Assembly: GCF_003207955.1 (NCBI RefSeq)
Contig: NZ_NOXG01000009.1
Coordinates: 34,473 to 98,472 of the forward strand
Source of the DNA: Novacetimonas pomaceti
GTDB taxonomy: Bacteria; Pseudomonadota; Alphaproteobacteria; Acetobacterales; Acetobacteraceae
Length of the DNA stretch: 64,000 nt
Direction of reading: 5' to 3'
This document shows, piece by piece, positions 24,770-34,194 of the stretch. The translations under genes and the position numbers were made by a program. The notes beneath the pieces were generated by a model. It did not search any database, was not told the DNA's origin, and worked only from the letters and a program-made list of their open reading frames with translations. Within the stretch, counting starts at the first letter, position 1. Every line of letters begins with the position of its first letter.

Positions 24770-27700
24770 TCATGCCAGCCGGTCATAGGCCGCCAGCACC
24801 AGACGACGGGTCCGGTATTCCCCATAGGCCGCGATCTCGTTCTTGCGCAGGACGCGAAAGGTCTGTGACGGATAATCATGACCCATCACGTCATGGGGAT
24901 CGAGGACATATTCCAGTTGCCGGCGACTGAGGCCATAGGCCCGGGCGTACCACGCATCAAGCTCCGCCCGCAGCCATGCGCGTCGGTCCTCATTCCATGG
25001 GAACGGCCCTCCGTCATAACCAAAATCCCGTGCAACGCCCGACATGACATGGCTGGCATATGTCAGTTCCACCACACGCGGGAGGATGAATTGCAGGGCA
25101 TCGGGACCGTATGAAGAAGGAGGCAGGACGGGAAGCTGCCGCACGATAAAGAAATTGAGGTTAACGCCGCCTGCTTTCTGCCTGCATACGAAATCAAAGG
25201 GTAGCGACGAAAGATTGGCGATCAGGCAGGCCATTTTATGATCGGTCCAGTTCCCGCGCGGAAACATGACCGTCATGCTGTTCCCCACCCCCCACGGCGG
25301 CAGAAGGTTGCAGATGAACGTGCGTTCATTCGTGGGGGACATGATATTGCGGAATCCGAAAAATGCTGACAGATCAGTCCGGTTTCCCGTTTTGCGTATG
25401 ACGTCCTCCTGCCGGACCCAGTAATGCGGCGTAATCTCGAAACCGGGATCGCAATGTTCGCACTGCGTGGTTTCGGGCAGGACGCGATGACCACGTTCGC
25501 CCTTGCGCCGTCCATACCCCGCATGCCTGTGATCGTAGAATGATCCCATTTTTGCTTCGTACAGCGGAAGATAACGTAATTCCTCCCCCTGCCCCGCCCT
25601 GTCGGAACGCACCCAGTCCGTACCCTCGCGCCGCCAGCCACCAGCACGTAACTGAAGGGCGTTACGGAAAAGGCCACTGTCGCTCGTCATGTTGAACAGG
25701 CCCTGCCTGAATTCGATGTCCCAGGGGTTTCCCGCGATCCCGCCCGCCTCATCGATGAAGACAGGAACACGACTGTAAATGCCGGCCGTCAGTTCGGCAT
25801 CCGCGCTGGAGCGGAAGACCGGCATGGTATTCGTATCGGGATTGATCCGCGCGATTTCTTCGGCGGTCAGGCTGAAATGGCGTCGCGTATCGCGTGCCTG
25901 CCGTGGGTCGTTCAGGAAGCAGGCAAAGCGCGCCGCCCCGGTTTCATTGCCCATGCTCAGCAGGCAGAATTTGAAACTGCGGTGAACATCGGTGAAAAAT
26001 GGTGCACTGTTTTCAAAATCCAGCAGTTGGGCCAGACGCCTTTCACGCATCAGGTGACACAGAAAGGGCGCGGTCATGGCATCGGTCGCGATGCCGGTCG
26101 GCACGATAAGCCCCGCGCGCCCCTCCGGGCGGACAATCGTCAGGAACAGTTCGGCAAACAGGGCATAGGTATTTCCCCTGCCCCGCGCGGTCAGGGGAAA
26201 ACGGCCACTGACGCGGGCAAAGGCGTTCATGGCGTCAAATTGGCGCCGCGCATTGGAAAACCCGCGGAACAGGTCGGGACGGGTGGCCTTCAGTCCGCCA
26301 ATCGCGGCCTTGCGCGCGGCACCTTTCAGGGCCGCGATTTCAGGCGCGCGGGCAGCGAAATATTCCTCTTCCTGCAATTGCATGACTTCCCATGGCGGGT
26401 TGCCTATCACAACGTCAAAGCCCCCCCGCCCGTCCATGACATCCGCGAACACCAGCGGCCAATGCAGGGCATGCGCCTGTCGGGCGATATCCACCGCCCC
26501 ATATTCGCAATCACGGGAAACATCCTGCCAGGCCAGCCCGGACCACGCATCCGCCGTGGTCGGGCCGGCATCGGCAGGGGACAGGTGGTTACGTGGCCGC
26601 AGGAAAGCCGCGACATAAAGATCGCAGGCCACATGAAAGGCGGAACGTGACATTCTGCCCCACCACTCCCCGAACCGGCGGCGTTTGCATGCCACCTGTT
26701 CCCATGTCGTCTCGGGCAAGGCCTTGATTGCCGCCAGCGCCATGCTGGCGGACGCGACCGATGGCTGAAACACAGGGCTTTGCATTTCGGAGCGCGCGCG
26801 CTGGTTCAATCGCAGGTAATGCCGGCAGACGGCGGGATCATCACCCGTCAGTGGCCTGTACGCCGCATCTGGCACGCCCTTTTCCAGGGCGCCCATATCA
26901 AGGATGCCCAGCAGCGCGTCACCGCAGCGTATATTCGCATCCATGAAACACAGGGGATGTCCCGGCATGCCCGTTTCAAGCCACAGCGCCATTTTCGCAA
27001 GTTCGACCGCCATGGGGTTACAGTCCACCCCATGAATGCAGCACGAGACGACATCGCGAAGTGCCGTGCGAAAATCCGGCGTGTCGGGCGCGCGAAGGAA
27101 TGCAACACGACGGGCCATGCGCCGCGCGGCCCCCAGCAGGAAATGTCCCGCCCCGCAGGCCGGATCAATCACGCGAAGGGCGAGAATGGCTTCCGCCCCG
27201 CCAGCCGCCTCCGCCCGTTTCATGACGGGTTCGAGCGTACTGTCGAGCAGGGCCTCCACAAGGCTGTCCGGTGTATAATAGCTTCCTGATATCCGTCGCT
27301 CGCCCCCCCGCCGCCTGCCATCCAGACCGAAGCTTCCGTCCGCCCCGATATACGGACGTAGTTCCAGAAGGCTTTCATAAAGCGTTCCCAGTTCGCCACT
27401 TTTCAGGGATCGCCAGTCCGTGCCGCCGAGGCCGTGAAGGGCCGAAAGGAAACGGGTATTGGCAATGCGCGCCGTCCCCAGAATGGACATTCCCCCCGAA
27501 GGCGAACCGCCGCCCAGCGCCGGAATCCCGCACCCCGCATTGCCCGTTTCAAGATCCGCCAGCAGGGTCGCCACGCTGGCCCACCCGTCATGTTCCATGT
27601 CGGAAGCATCGATGGAAGTGGCACGTTCCAGCCAGTAAAGGATGCTTGCGTGCCGCCGGTCCTTTTCTGTTCCTGTCCGGGAAACCAGAAGGTCGCGCGC

Positions 27701-28066
27701 CTCGAGACAGGTCAGGAAAACAAGGCGACAGACGGCACGCAGCAGTTCGTCAAACAGGGCGGAGAGGACCAGATGGTCCGTCCTGCCCTGCTCACGCAGC
27801 GCCGGATCCGCGTCCAGCACGCCCTGGCCAAGAATGATGATCGCGTTTCTGGCCCCTTCGCGCAGGCAGTTCCGCGATTGTGGGACGAGTTCGTCCTGTT
27901 CTTCCCCGGCTGTCACATCCGCGCCTTCGGGTGGCTGGACCTCTGTGGCGATCATGGACGGGGATGGCATTGTCTTCCTGCAAGATGGCAATGGGAAAGA
28001 GGCTTTCATCGCCTGACACGCGGCAGGTGACAAGATTGGAATTCCCGCCTGCGCGGCCGGGGCCAT
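24770..28066 (-). CDS. Eco57I-like adenine-specific DNA methylase (solitary, possibly N-terminally shortened)
   Basis: A 1098-residue N6-adenine methyltransferase-type protein. YYTPDSLVEALLD (263-275) precedes the SAM-binding motif DPACGAGHF (301-309), and the catalytic motif NPPW is at 556-559. A target-recognition-like C-terminal region follows (SAFFGFRNIMSPTNERTFI, LPPWGVGNSM). The layout matches the large Eco57I/PglX/DrmMI group found in type IIG, BREX and DISARM systems. Those proteins are often longer at the N-terminus; here the recognisable family sequence begins near residue 60 after a nondescript leader. A GGGAGGGGCAGGGCG ribosome site supports the start, and an in-frame stop lies at 28100-28102. 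No helicase, nuclease or other partner is adjacent. Confidence 0.85.
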   Translation of the reverse strand: MAPAAQAGIPILSPAACQAMKASFPLPSCRKTMPSPSMIATEVQPPEGADVTAGEEQDELVPQSRNCLREGARNAIIILGQGVLDADPALREQGRTDHLVLSALFDELLRAVCRLVFLTCLEARDLLVSRTGTEKDRRHASILYWLERATSIDASDMEHDGWASVATLLADLETGNAGCGIPALGGGSPSGGMSILGTARIANTRFLSALHGLGGTDWRSLKSGELGTLYESLLELRPYIGADGSFGLDGRRRGGERRISGSYYTPDSLVEALLDSTLEPVMKRAEAAGGAEAILALRVIDPACGAGHFLLGAARRMARRVAFLRAPDTPDFRTALRDVVSCCIHGVDCNPMAVELAKMALWLETGMPGHPLCFMDANIRCGDALLGILDMGALEKGVPDAAYRPLTGDDPAVCRHYLRLNQRARSEMQSPVFQPSVASASMALAAIKALPETTWEQVACKRRRFGEWWGRMSRSAFHVACDLYVAAFLRPRNHLSPADAGPTTADAWSGLAWQDVSRDCEYGAVDIARQAHALHWPLVFADVMDGRGGFDVVIGNPPWEVMQLQEEEYFAARAPEIAALKGAARKAAIGGLKATRPDLFRGFSNARRQFDAMNAFARVSGRFPLTARGRGNTYALFAELFLTIVRPEGRAGLIVPTGIATDAMTAPFLCHLMRERRLAQLLDFENSAPFFTDVHRSFKFCLLSMGNETGAARFACFLNDPRQARDTRRHFSLTAEEIARINPDTNTMPVFRSSADAELTAGIYSRVPVFIDEAGGIAGNPWDIEFRQGLFNMTSDSGLFRNALQLRAGGWRREGTDWVRSDRAGQGEELRYLPLYEAKMGSFYDHRHAGYGRRKGERGHRVLPETTQCEHCDPGFEITPHYWVRQEDVIRKTGNRTDLSAFFGFRNIMSPTNERTFICNLLPPWGVGNSMTVMFPRGNWTDHKMACLIANLSSLPFDFVCRQKAGGVNLNFFIVRQLPVLPPSSYGPDALQFILPRVVELTYASHVMSGVARDFGYDGGPFPWNEDRRAWLRAELDAWYARAYGLSRRQLEYVLDPHDVMGHDYPSQTFRVLRKNEIAAYGEYRTRRLVLAAYDRLA

Positions 28067-28106
28067 CGCCCTGCCCCTCCCTTCGCATGCAACAATGACC
28101 TATCCT

Positions 28107-28120
28107 TTCCCGTTCGGGAA
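28107..28120. promoter_or_regulatory. Short palindrome between divergent genes
   Basis: TTCCCG-TT-CGGGAA is a perfect six-base inverted repeat. It lies 33-46 bp upstream of the aldo/keto reductase start and 41-54 bp upstream of the methylase start, a plausible operator position. It could also be chance in GC-rich DNA. Confidence 0.3.
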
Positions 28121-28152
28121 CAGGCAACCTTTTGGAACTGGGAGAACAGAGC

Positions 28153-29112
28153 ATGGAAAAACGTCCCCTCGGCCTGACCGGGCTTGATATCGCGCCAATC
28201 GTCTTCGGGGGAAACGTGCTGGGCTGGACCATTGACGAAAAAACCGGCTTCGACGTGCTGGATGCCTTTGTCGATCACGGGTTCAATGCCATCGATACGG
28301 CGGATGTCTATTCCACGTGGGCTCCGGGTAACAAGGGCGGTGAATCGGAAACCATCATCGGACGCTGGCTCCGGGCGCGTCCCGGCATGCGTGAAAGGGT
28401 CCACATCTTTACCAAGGTCGGCTGGGACCTGGGCGTTCCGGGCAAAAAGGGCCTGTCGAGGAAGTGGATCCTTCAGGCGGCGGAAGACTCCCTCTCCCGT
28501 CTGGGGATCGAACGGATCGACCTGTATTTTTCCCATCGCCCCGACCCCGAAACCCCGTGCGAGGAAACGCTGGCGGCCTTTGACCAGTTGAGGAAAGAGG
28601 GCAAGGTCCGCGCGATCGGCGCCTCCAATTTCGATGCGGCGCAGATGGAACATGCGCTGGATGTCGCGCGCCGCAATGACCTTCCGGCCTATCAGGTGGT
28701 GCAACCTGAATATAACCTCTATGACCGCGCGTCCTATGACGGGGCGCTACGTGATCTGTGCCTGCGCGAAGGGTTGGGCGTCGTGACCTATTACAGCCTG
28801 GCCTCCGGGTTCCTGTCGGGGAAATACCGCACGGAATCAGATCTGTCACAAAGCCAGCGCGGCAAAGGCATTGGCAAGTATCTCAATCCGCGCGGGATGG
28901 CCATTCTCGCGGCACTTGACCGGGTCGCCCGGGCGCATGACGCCACGGATGCCGAAGTCGCCCTGGCATGGCTCATCGCGCGGCAGGGCGTAACCGCGCC
29001 GATCGCAAGCGCCACCAGGCGCGCCCATGTCGAAAGTTTCGCGCGCGCGGCGGCACTGTGTCTGTCGGACGAAGAGATCCGCATGCTGGAAATGGCGGGC
29101 CAGCCGGAATAA
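28153..29112 (+). CDS. Aldo/keto reductase
   Basis: A 319-residue NADPH-dependent (beta/alpha)8 reductase. The catalytic tetrad is visible: Asp and Tyr in AIDTADVYSTW, Lys in IFTKVGW, His in YFSHRPDPE. Later motifs GASNFDA, QPEYNLYDRASYDG, VVTYYSLASGFLSGKYR and the cofactor-binding ASATRRAHVES place it in the Tas/YajO/YghZ-like branch. The ATG at 28153 follows GGGAGAACAGAGC. A terminator follows the gene. It probably reduces aldehydes or ketones in the cytoplasm; no specific substrate can be given. Confidence 0.9.
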   Translation: MEKRPLGLTGLDIAPIVFGGNVLGWTIDEKTGFDVLDAFVDHGFNAIDTADVYSTWAPGNKGGESETIIGRWLRARPGMRERVHIFTKVGWDLGVPGKKGLSRKWILQAAEDSLSRLGIERIDLYFSHRPDPETPCEETLAAFDQLRKEGKVRAIGASNFDAAQMEHALDVARRNDLPAYQVVQPEYNLYDRASYDGALRDLCLREGLGVVTYYSLASGFLSGKYRTESDLSQSQRGKGIGKYLNPRGMAILAALDRVARAHDATDAEVALAWLIARQGVTAPIASATRRAHVESFARAAALCLSDEEIRMLEMAGQPE

Positions 29113-29142
29113 TCCCGCTGTCATTTCAGGCATATCGCGGCT

Positions 29143-29185
29143 GGGGACGGATGATCCGGATGGGACATCCGTCCCCTTTTCTTTT
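29143..29185 (+). terminator. Rho-independent terminator after the aldo/keto reductase
   Basis: GGGGACGGATG (29143-29153) pairs perfectly with CATCCGTCCCC (29166-29176), and TTTTCTTTT follows immediately. It begins 31 bp after the stop codon. Confidence 0.85.
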
Positions 29186-29309
29186 GGCGGCACCGACCCG
29201 ATACGGGGATCAGACACAAGGACCGGCAGGAAGGACCACGGAATCCGTTCCAATACATGACCTGTTGCCCCATAAGGGAGAGAGACAGTCATGTAATCCA
29301 AGGACAACC

Positions 29310-30323
29310 ATGAACGGCGCCCAGTCACGGTCCCGCTTTCCCCTCCTGCCGGGTCTGGCCAATGGCGTGGCGACCGGCGCATGCTGGGGAAGCGTTTTCG
29401 TGGCGCCCGCCATGGTGCCGGATTTCACGCCGCTGCAACTTTCCACGGCCCGCTATATTGCCTATGGGGCCATTTCAGTCCTTCTCGTCCTGCCACGCTG
29501 GCGGCAGATTCATTCACGGATTGCCCCGAAAGAATGGATCGCGCTGCTATGGCTCGGCCTGACGGGCAATCTTGGTTATTACATCCTGATTTCATCGGCG
29601 GTACGGCTTTGCGGCATCGATATTACGTCCATCATGACCGGATTCCTGCCCGTTATCATCGGAATACTTGGAACCCGTGAAAAGGATGGGCTTGGCCTGC
29701 GCAGGCTTGTTCCCTCCATGCTGCTGATGCTCGTGGGGCTGGGGCTGACCGCCATGCAGACCCTTCATTCCGGCGAGGGAACCGCCGGCACGGATGTCAC
29801 CCGCCTGACGGGTTTCATGCTGGCGATCGGTGGCCTTGCGTCATGGAGCATCTTCGCGCTTTCCAATTCACGATGGCTGAAACGGCTGAGCGTCATCAGC
29901 GCGGATGACTGGAGCCTCCTGACCGGGATCGCCACGGGTGCCGAGGCACTGCTCCTCCTGCCATTTGCCGTCCATCCGGGTGCGGCATCCCACCCGATAT
30001 CCGGATGGCTGGCCTTTGCCGCCGTCAGCGGTGGCGTGGCGCTGGTTGCCTCGGTCATGGGCGGCATTTTCTGGAACCGTACGTGCCAGATGCTCCCCAT
30101 GACGTTAAGCGGCCAGATGGCCGTGGGCGAAACCCTGTTTGCCCTTTTCTACGGATGCCTGTGGACGGGACGGCTGCCGACGGCGATCGAAACGGCTGCC
30201 GTCATCTTCCTCATGCTCAGTGTCCTGTCCTCCGCCCTCGCGCATGTCCCCGCGCCACGGGAGGAAACATATCCCGACAGGGACCGGCCGGGACATCCGG
30301 CAGATCCCGCAAAAACGCGATGA
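29310..30323 (+). CDS. EamA family (DMT superfamily) transporter
   Basis: A 337-residue protein with about ten hydrophobic segments in two homologous halves, the layout of EamA transporters that export metabolites or amino acids. The first half begins GLANGVATGACWGSVFVAPAM with LQLSTARYIAYGAISV. The second half starts near GFMLAIGGLASWSIFALSN. The ATG at 29310 follows AAGGACAACC. The C-terminal 25 residues are polar. It stands alone between the terminator of the aldo/keto reductase and the RlmJ gene. Substrate unknown. Confidence 0.85.
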   Translation: MNGAQSRSRFPLLPGLANGVATGACWGSVFVAPAMVPDFTPLQLSTARYIAYGAISVLLVLPRWRQIHSRIAPKEWIALLWLGLTGNLGYYILISSAVRLCGIDITSIMTGFLPVIIGILGTREKDGLGLRRLVPSMLLMLVGLGLTAMQTLHSGEGTAGTDVTRLTGFMLAIGGLASWSIFALSNSRWLKRLSVISADDWSLLTGIATGAEALLLLPFAVHPGAASHPISGWLAFAAVSGGVALVASVMGGIFWNRTCQMLPMTLSGQMAVGETLFALFYGCLWTGRLPTAIETAAVIFLMLSVLSSALAHVPAPREETYPDRDRPGHPADPAKTR

Positions 30324-30487
30324 CGGCCCCGCCGGTGGCCTCCCTCCGCGCCCTTGTGAAAAATCTGTCGTGACCGGCCATCAATCCCCATGACAGGGAA
30401 CGCGGTCATGCATTAACACTCGGCACCGCGACATTCCGCACTCGCCGTCGCGTGGCGGCAAAGGCTTCTTCAGGGAACAGGACGACA

Positions 30488-31333
30488 TTGAATTACAGGC
30501 ATGGCTACCACGCGGGCAATTTTGCCGATGTCATGAAACACGTCCTGCTGACGGCGCTGATAAAGGCACTCTGCCGCAAGCCCGCGCCTTTTTGCGTCCT
30601 CGATACGCATGCGGGCGTCGGGATATATGACCTGTCGGGGCCACAGGCCCGGTCAACGGGGGAATGGCGCGACGGCATCGGACGCCTGCTCGGGACATCC
30701 CCGGGGGCGGACCCTGTGCTGGACGACTGGCTCGACATCGTGCGCCATGTCATGCGCGAACATGGGGGAGAGCTGTTCTATCCCGGCTCCCCGGCACTTG
30801 TCTCCCGGCTTCTGCGGCCTGGCGATACGCTGACCTGCTGCGAGTTGCATCCGCAGGACCAGCAGAGCCTGAAAAGGCTGTTTCGCAACACTCCCGCCGT
30901 TTCGGTCCATGGCCGTGATGGCTACGAAGCCATTACCGCACTTCTTCCGCCCCGGCATGCGAAGCGCGGGCTGGTCCTTATGGATCCCCCCTTTGAGCAG
31001 AAGGACGAGTTCCAGCGTCTGGCAAAAGCCATCATCACGGCGCGCCGCCGGTTTGGCACGGGCATCATCGCGGCGTGGTATCCGATCAAGCACCGCGCCC
31101 CCGTCCGCGCGTTTCAAAACGCCCTGAAGGACGCGGGGCAGCGAAACCTGCTGGCGCTTGAGCTGACGCTTCGTCCTCCCCTTGACCCATCACGCCTCAA
31201 TGGCAGCGGCATGATCGTCGCGAACCCGCCTTTCGGGTTCGAGGACGTCGCGCGGCACGCCCTTGACGTTCTGCGCGGACATCTGGGGGACGAGGAAACC
31301 GCCGCAACCGTCGAATGGGTCGTGCCGGAATGA
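30488..31333 (+). CDS. rlmJ: 23S rRNA (adenine-2030-N6)-methyltransferase
   Basis: A 281-residue enzyme, nearly the length of E. coli RlmJ (280), which methylates A2030 of 23S rRNA. The diagnostic N-terminus NYRHGYHAGNFADVMKHVLL is present. The catalytic motif DPPF sits in LVLMDPPFEQKDEF, and AWYPIKHRAPV and NPPFGFE occur in the C-terminal half. The start is a TTG at 30488 with AGGACGACA upstream, aligning with the family N-terminus; a further upstream ATG at 30452 adds twelve unrelated residues. It converges on the amidohydrolase gene. A weak inverted repeat (31340-31347 with 31370-31377) lies between the stops. Confidence 0.93.
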   Translation: MNYRHGYHAGNFADVMKHVLLTALIKALCRKPAPFCVLDTHAGVGIYDLSGPQARSTGEWRDGIGRLLGTSPGADPVLDDWLDIVRHVMREHGGELFYPGSPALVSRLLRPGDTLTCCELHPQDQQSLKRLFRNTPAVSVHGRDGYEAITALLPPRHAKRGLVLMDPPFEQKDEFQRLAKAIITARRRFGTGIIAAWYPIKHRAPVRAFQNALKDAGQRNLLALELTLRPPLDPSRLNGSGMIVANPPFGFEDVARHALDVLRGHLGDEETAATVEWVVPE

Positions 31334-31400
31334 CAGGAGGCAGGCGCATCCGGGGATACATGTCCATCCGCGCCTGCACCGCCCCGCTGCGCGCGCTCCG

Positions 31401-32813
31401 TCATTTATCCTGCACGGGCGGGACGACTTCGTCCGGCATGGGACAGACATAGGGTTCCTGCGCAAGACGGCTGTCATGATCCGCCTTTACGCGTTCCAGA
31501 AGGGCGGGGGCCATCAGTACGTCGCGGGCGGTGGCGGCCATTACCTTGGCGGCGTGGATCATGCCCTTGTGCGCGATGCCACTCTTGCCCTGCGCGGTCA
31601 TCTGCCAGGAATGCAGCTGTGTTCCAATGGCGCAGGTCGCCCCCCACATCTGCACGGTGGGCACGACCCAGCTGACGTCCCCCACATCGGTGGAACCAAA
31701 GGGCGGCGGCACGAATTCACGCGGCGCGATCATGTCGCATAACGGCACGTCAGCGCGCGGTGGCAATCCGGCCGACAGGAAGGCCGAACGGATATCCTGC
31801 GGCGTCAGGGTTTTCTGGATTTCCCGCGCGAAATCGTAATCCTCCCGATCGAAGCGCGGCGGCCCCAGACGGATCAGGTTGGAATATATCGTATCTTCCA
31901 GCGGGGTATTGCCCATCAGGTTGGATACGGCGCTGACCACGCCTTCCTCCACCCGCGTTTCGGTCATCAGCGTGGCACCCCGGGCGATTTTCCTGACCCG
32001 TTCAGTCAGTTCACGCAGCTGCCGCAGGTCATCGGCGCGGATCAGGTAACGTATGGTCACCTTCGACTGCACCACGTTGGGCGCCACCCCGCCCGCATCA
32101 AGATAGGCGTAGTGGACCCGCGCGGAGCTGGGCATATGTTCGCGCAGGTAATTGACCCCTATGTTCATCAGCTCTGCCGCGTCCAGGGCGGAACGTCCGA
32201 GATGCGGGGAGGCGGCGGCATGGGACGCGCGGCCGTGGAACGTGAAATCAATGCGCATGTTTGCCAGCGACGCCGGATAGAACGGACCCGCGATGGACCC
32301 GGGATGCCATGACAGCGCGAAATCGACATCGTCAAACACGCCATCGCGCACCATGAACGTCTTTGCGGCGCCGCCTTCCTCCGCCGGGCAGCCATAATAG
32401 CGGACCCTGCCGGCAATTCCCTTTTCCGCCATCCAGTCTTTCAACGTACAAGCTGCCAGCATCGCCGCGCCACCCAGCAGGTTATGGCCACAGCCATGCC
32501 CGTTATCGGCGTCCTCCACCGGACTGCAACGTGCAAGGCCCGCTTCCTGGCTCAGTCCGGGCAGGGCATCGAATTCCCCCAGAAACGCGATGACCGGTCC
32601 CCCTTCCCCGGCTTCGCCCATGACGGAAGTCGGAATTCCCGCCAGATTTCGCGTGATGCGGAACCCGTGGCGTTCCAGCATGGCCTGCTGCGTGTCAACG
32701 GAGCGGTACTCATCATAGGCAAGTTCCGGCGTATCCCATATGCGATCGGAAAAATCGCAGAACACGTCGCCAAGCGTATCCACGGCTGCCCAGATTTCAT
32801 CGATATTTTTCAT
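31401..32813 (-). CDS. M20 family amidohydrolase (AbgB-like)
   Basis: A 470-residue zinc metallopeptidase-fold amidohydrolase. Metal and catalytic elements are visible in NGHGCGHNLLGG, GCPAEEGGAAKTF and SWHPGS, and the dimerisation domain in FHGRASHAAASPH. Overall it resembles AbgB, which cleaves p-aminobenzoyl-glutamate, and related amidohydrolases. The ATG at 32813 follows GGAGGGGAC, a strong ribosome site; the upstream frame is not protein-like. It lies 88 bp downstream of an MHS-type transporter on the same strand, suggesting the pair takes up and hydrolyses an N-acyl amino acid or similar amide. Confidence 0.88.
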   Translation of the reverse strand: MKNIDEIWAAVDTLGDVFCDFSDRIWDTPELAYDEYRSVDTQQAMLERHGFRITRNLAGIPTSVMGEAGEGGPVIAFLGEFDALPGLSQEAGLARCSPVEDADNGHGCGHNLLGGAAMLAACTLKDWMAEKGIAGRVRYYGCPAEEGGAAKTFMVRDGVFDDVDFALSWHPGSIAGPFYPASLANMRIDFTFHGRASHAAASPHLGRSALDAAELMNIGVNYLREHMPSSARVHYAYLDAGGVAPNVVQSKVTIRYLIRADDLRQLRELTERVRKIARGATLMTETRVEEGVVSAVSNLMGNTPLEDTIYSNLIRLGPPRFDREDYDFAREIQKTLTPQDIRSAFLSAGLPPRADVPLCDMIAPREFVPPPFGSTDVGDVSWVVPTVQMWGATCAIGTQLHSWQMTAQGKSGIAHKGMIHAAKVMAATARDVLMAPALLERVKADHDSRLAQEPYVCPMPDEVVPPVQDK

Positions 32814-32901
32814 GTCCCCTCCATGGCAGGGAATACGATACAGCATCGCCGCAGGATAGTATCCGGGAAAAACGGAACGTCGCATCCCGCGCCATGGGCG
32901 C

Positions 32902-34194
32902 TCATGCCCCTGCCGCGTCCCCGGCACGGTTGCGTTGCCTGTCGTGTCGGGCAATGCGCCGCAGGAACACAAGCGAGGACGAGGATACAACCAGCATGCC
33001 CGTCACGAAATATATCCATGACAGCCTGTTGCCGGTCCTGTCGATAAGAAGCGTGAATATCGTCTGGGCCGTGCCCCCGAATATCGTCACCCCCAGCGAA
33101 TAGGACAGTCCCGTCCCCAATGTGCGGACATTCATCGGAAACAGGTCGGGCAGGATCCGCATGCACGCGCCCGACGCCAGCGCATGCAGCGACATGAGCA
33201 GCATCAGCACCACCGTAAATACCAGTGGCGAAGGATGGGAAAGCAGGAAAACAAAAGCCGGCAGGAACAGGCCGCACAACATGGCACGGGCCGCCAGCGT
33301 GACGATGTACGGATCATAACGGTCGCTCAGATAACCGCCCAGAAGGGCGAACGGGCATCCCGTCAGCCCAAGGGCGATATTGACCGAGATCGCGAACGCG
33401 GCCGGGAACCGCAGGTCGTGGATGGCAAATATGGTGCCGTACAGGAAAAAATACTGCGAAATCGTCGCCCCGGCCACCAGCAGCATGCACAGGGCGATCC
33501 GGCCCGGCATGCGCATGAAGACATGGCGCACGTTTTTGATCATGCCCTGGCGGACCTGATCGGGTGCCAGGGTTTCGTCCAGGTTGCGCCGTATCCATGC
33601 GCCCACGGGCACGATAATGGCGCCAAGGATGAAAGGCAGCCGCCATCCCCACCCCGCGATCTGGGTCGAAGACATGGACAGCCCCAGCAGGATGCCGCAC
33701 AGACCCGAAATGATCGTCCCGAGATGCTGCGTCGCAATCTGCCAGCTGGCCGCAAGGCCGATGCGCTCCCGTGCCGAGGCCTCCACCAGGAAGGCGGTGG
33801 CGCTTCCCATTTCCCCACCGGCGGAAAACCCCTGGATAAGGCGCGCCACGCTCAGCATTATCGGCGCCGCCAGCCCGATGGTGGCATATCCGGGCAACAG
33901 CCCGATCATCAGGCTGCCCAATGCCATGAGCCATATCGTCTGGGTCAGGGCGCGCCTGCGGCCGTGATGGTCGGCATACGCGCCCATCACGATCGCCCCA
34001 AGGGGACGGGCCAGAAAGCCGATCCCGAAAATCACGGTTGAAAGCAGCAGGGCAAGGCGGGGATTGCCCGCAGGGAAACAGGCCGCCGACAGAAATGTGG
34101 AAAAAGCCGCGTAAACGGTAAAATCGTAGAATTCCAGCATGTTCCCCATTGCCGTCGCGACAAGGTTGCGCGCTTTTCCCGACTGGATCCGCAA
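32902..34194 (-). CDS. MFS metabolite:H+ symporter (MHS family)
   Basis: About 430 residues with 12 membrane segments, of the ProP/KgtP/ShiA-like MHS family that co-imports organic acids or amino-acid derivatives with protons. The signatures are clear: GNMLEFYDFTVYAAFSTFL, GFLARPLGAIVMGAYADHHG with RRRALTQTI, and RLIQGFSAGGEMGSA. I chose a TTG at 34194 because AAGGGAG lies eight bases upstream; the ATG at 34281 adds 29 residues with no membrane or family character. It probably forms an operon with the M20 amidohydrolase downstream. An overlapping palindrome lies about 160 bp upstream. Confidence 0.87.
   Translation of the reverse strand: MRIQSGKARNLVATAMGNMLEFYDFTVYAAFSTFLSAACFPAGNPRLALLLSTVIFGIGFLARPLGAIVMGAYADHHGRRRALTQTIWLMALGSLMIGLLPGYATIGLAAPIMLSVARLIQGFSAGGEMGSATAFLVEASARERIGLAASWQIATQHLGTIISGLCGILLGLSMSSTQIAGWGWRLPFILGAIIVPVGAWIRRNLDETLAPDQVRQGMIKNVRHVFMRMPGRIALCMLLVAGATISQYFFLYGTIFAIHDLRFPAAFAISVNIALGLTGCPFALLGGYLSDRYDPYIVTLAARAMLCGLFLPAFVFLLSHPSPLVFTVVLMLLMSLHALASGACMRILPDLFPMNVRTLGTGLSYSLGVTIFGGTAQTIFTLLIDRTGNRLSWIYFVTGMLVVSSSSLVFLRRIARHDRQRNRAGDAAGA

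Noticed and set aside
31340..31377. Terminator between rlmJ and the amidohydrolase gene
   Set aside because: Only an eight-base stem with a 22-base loop and no T run; too weak to call.
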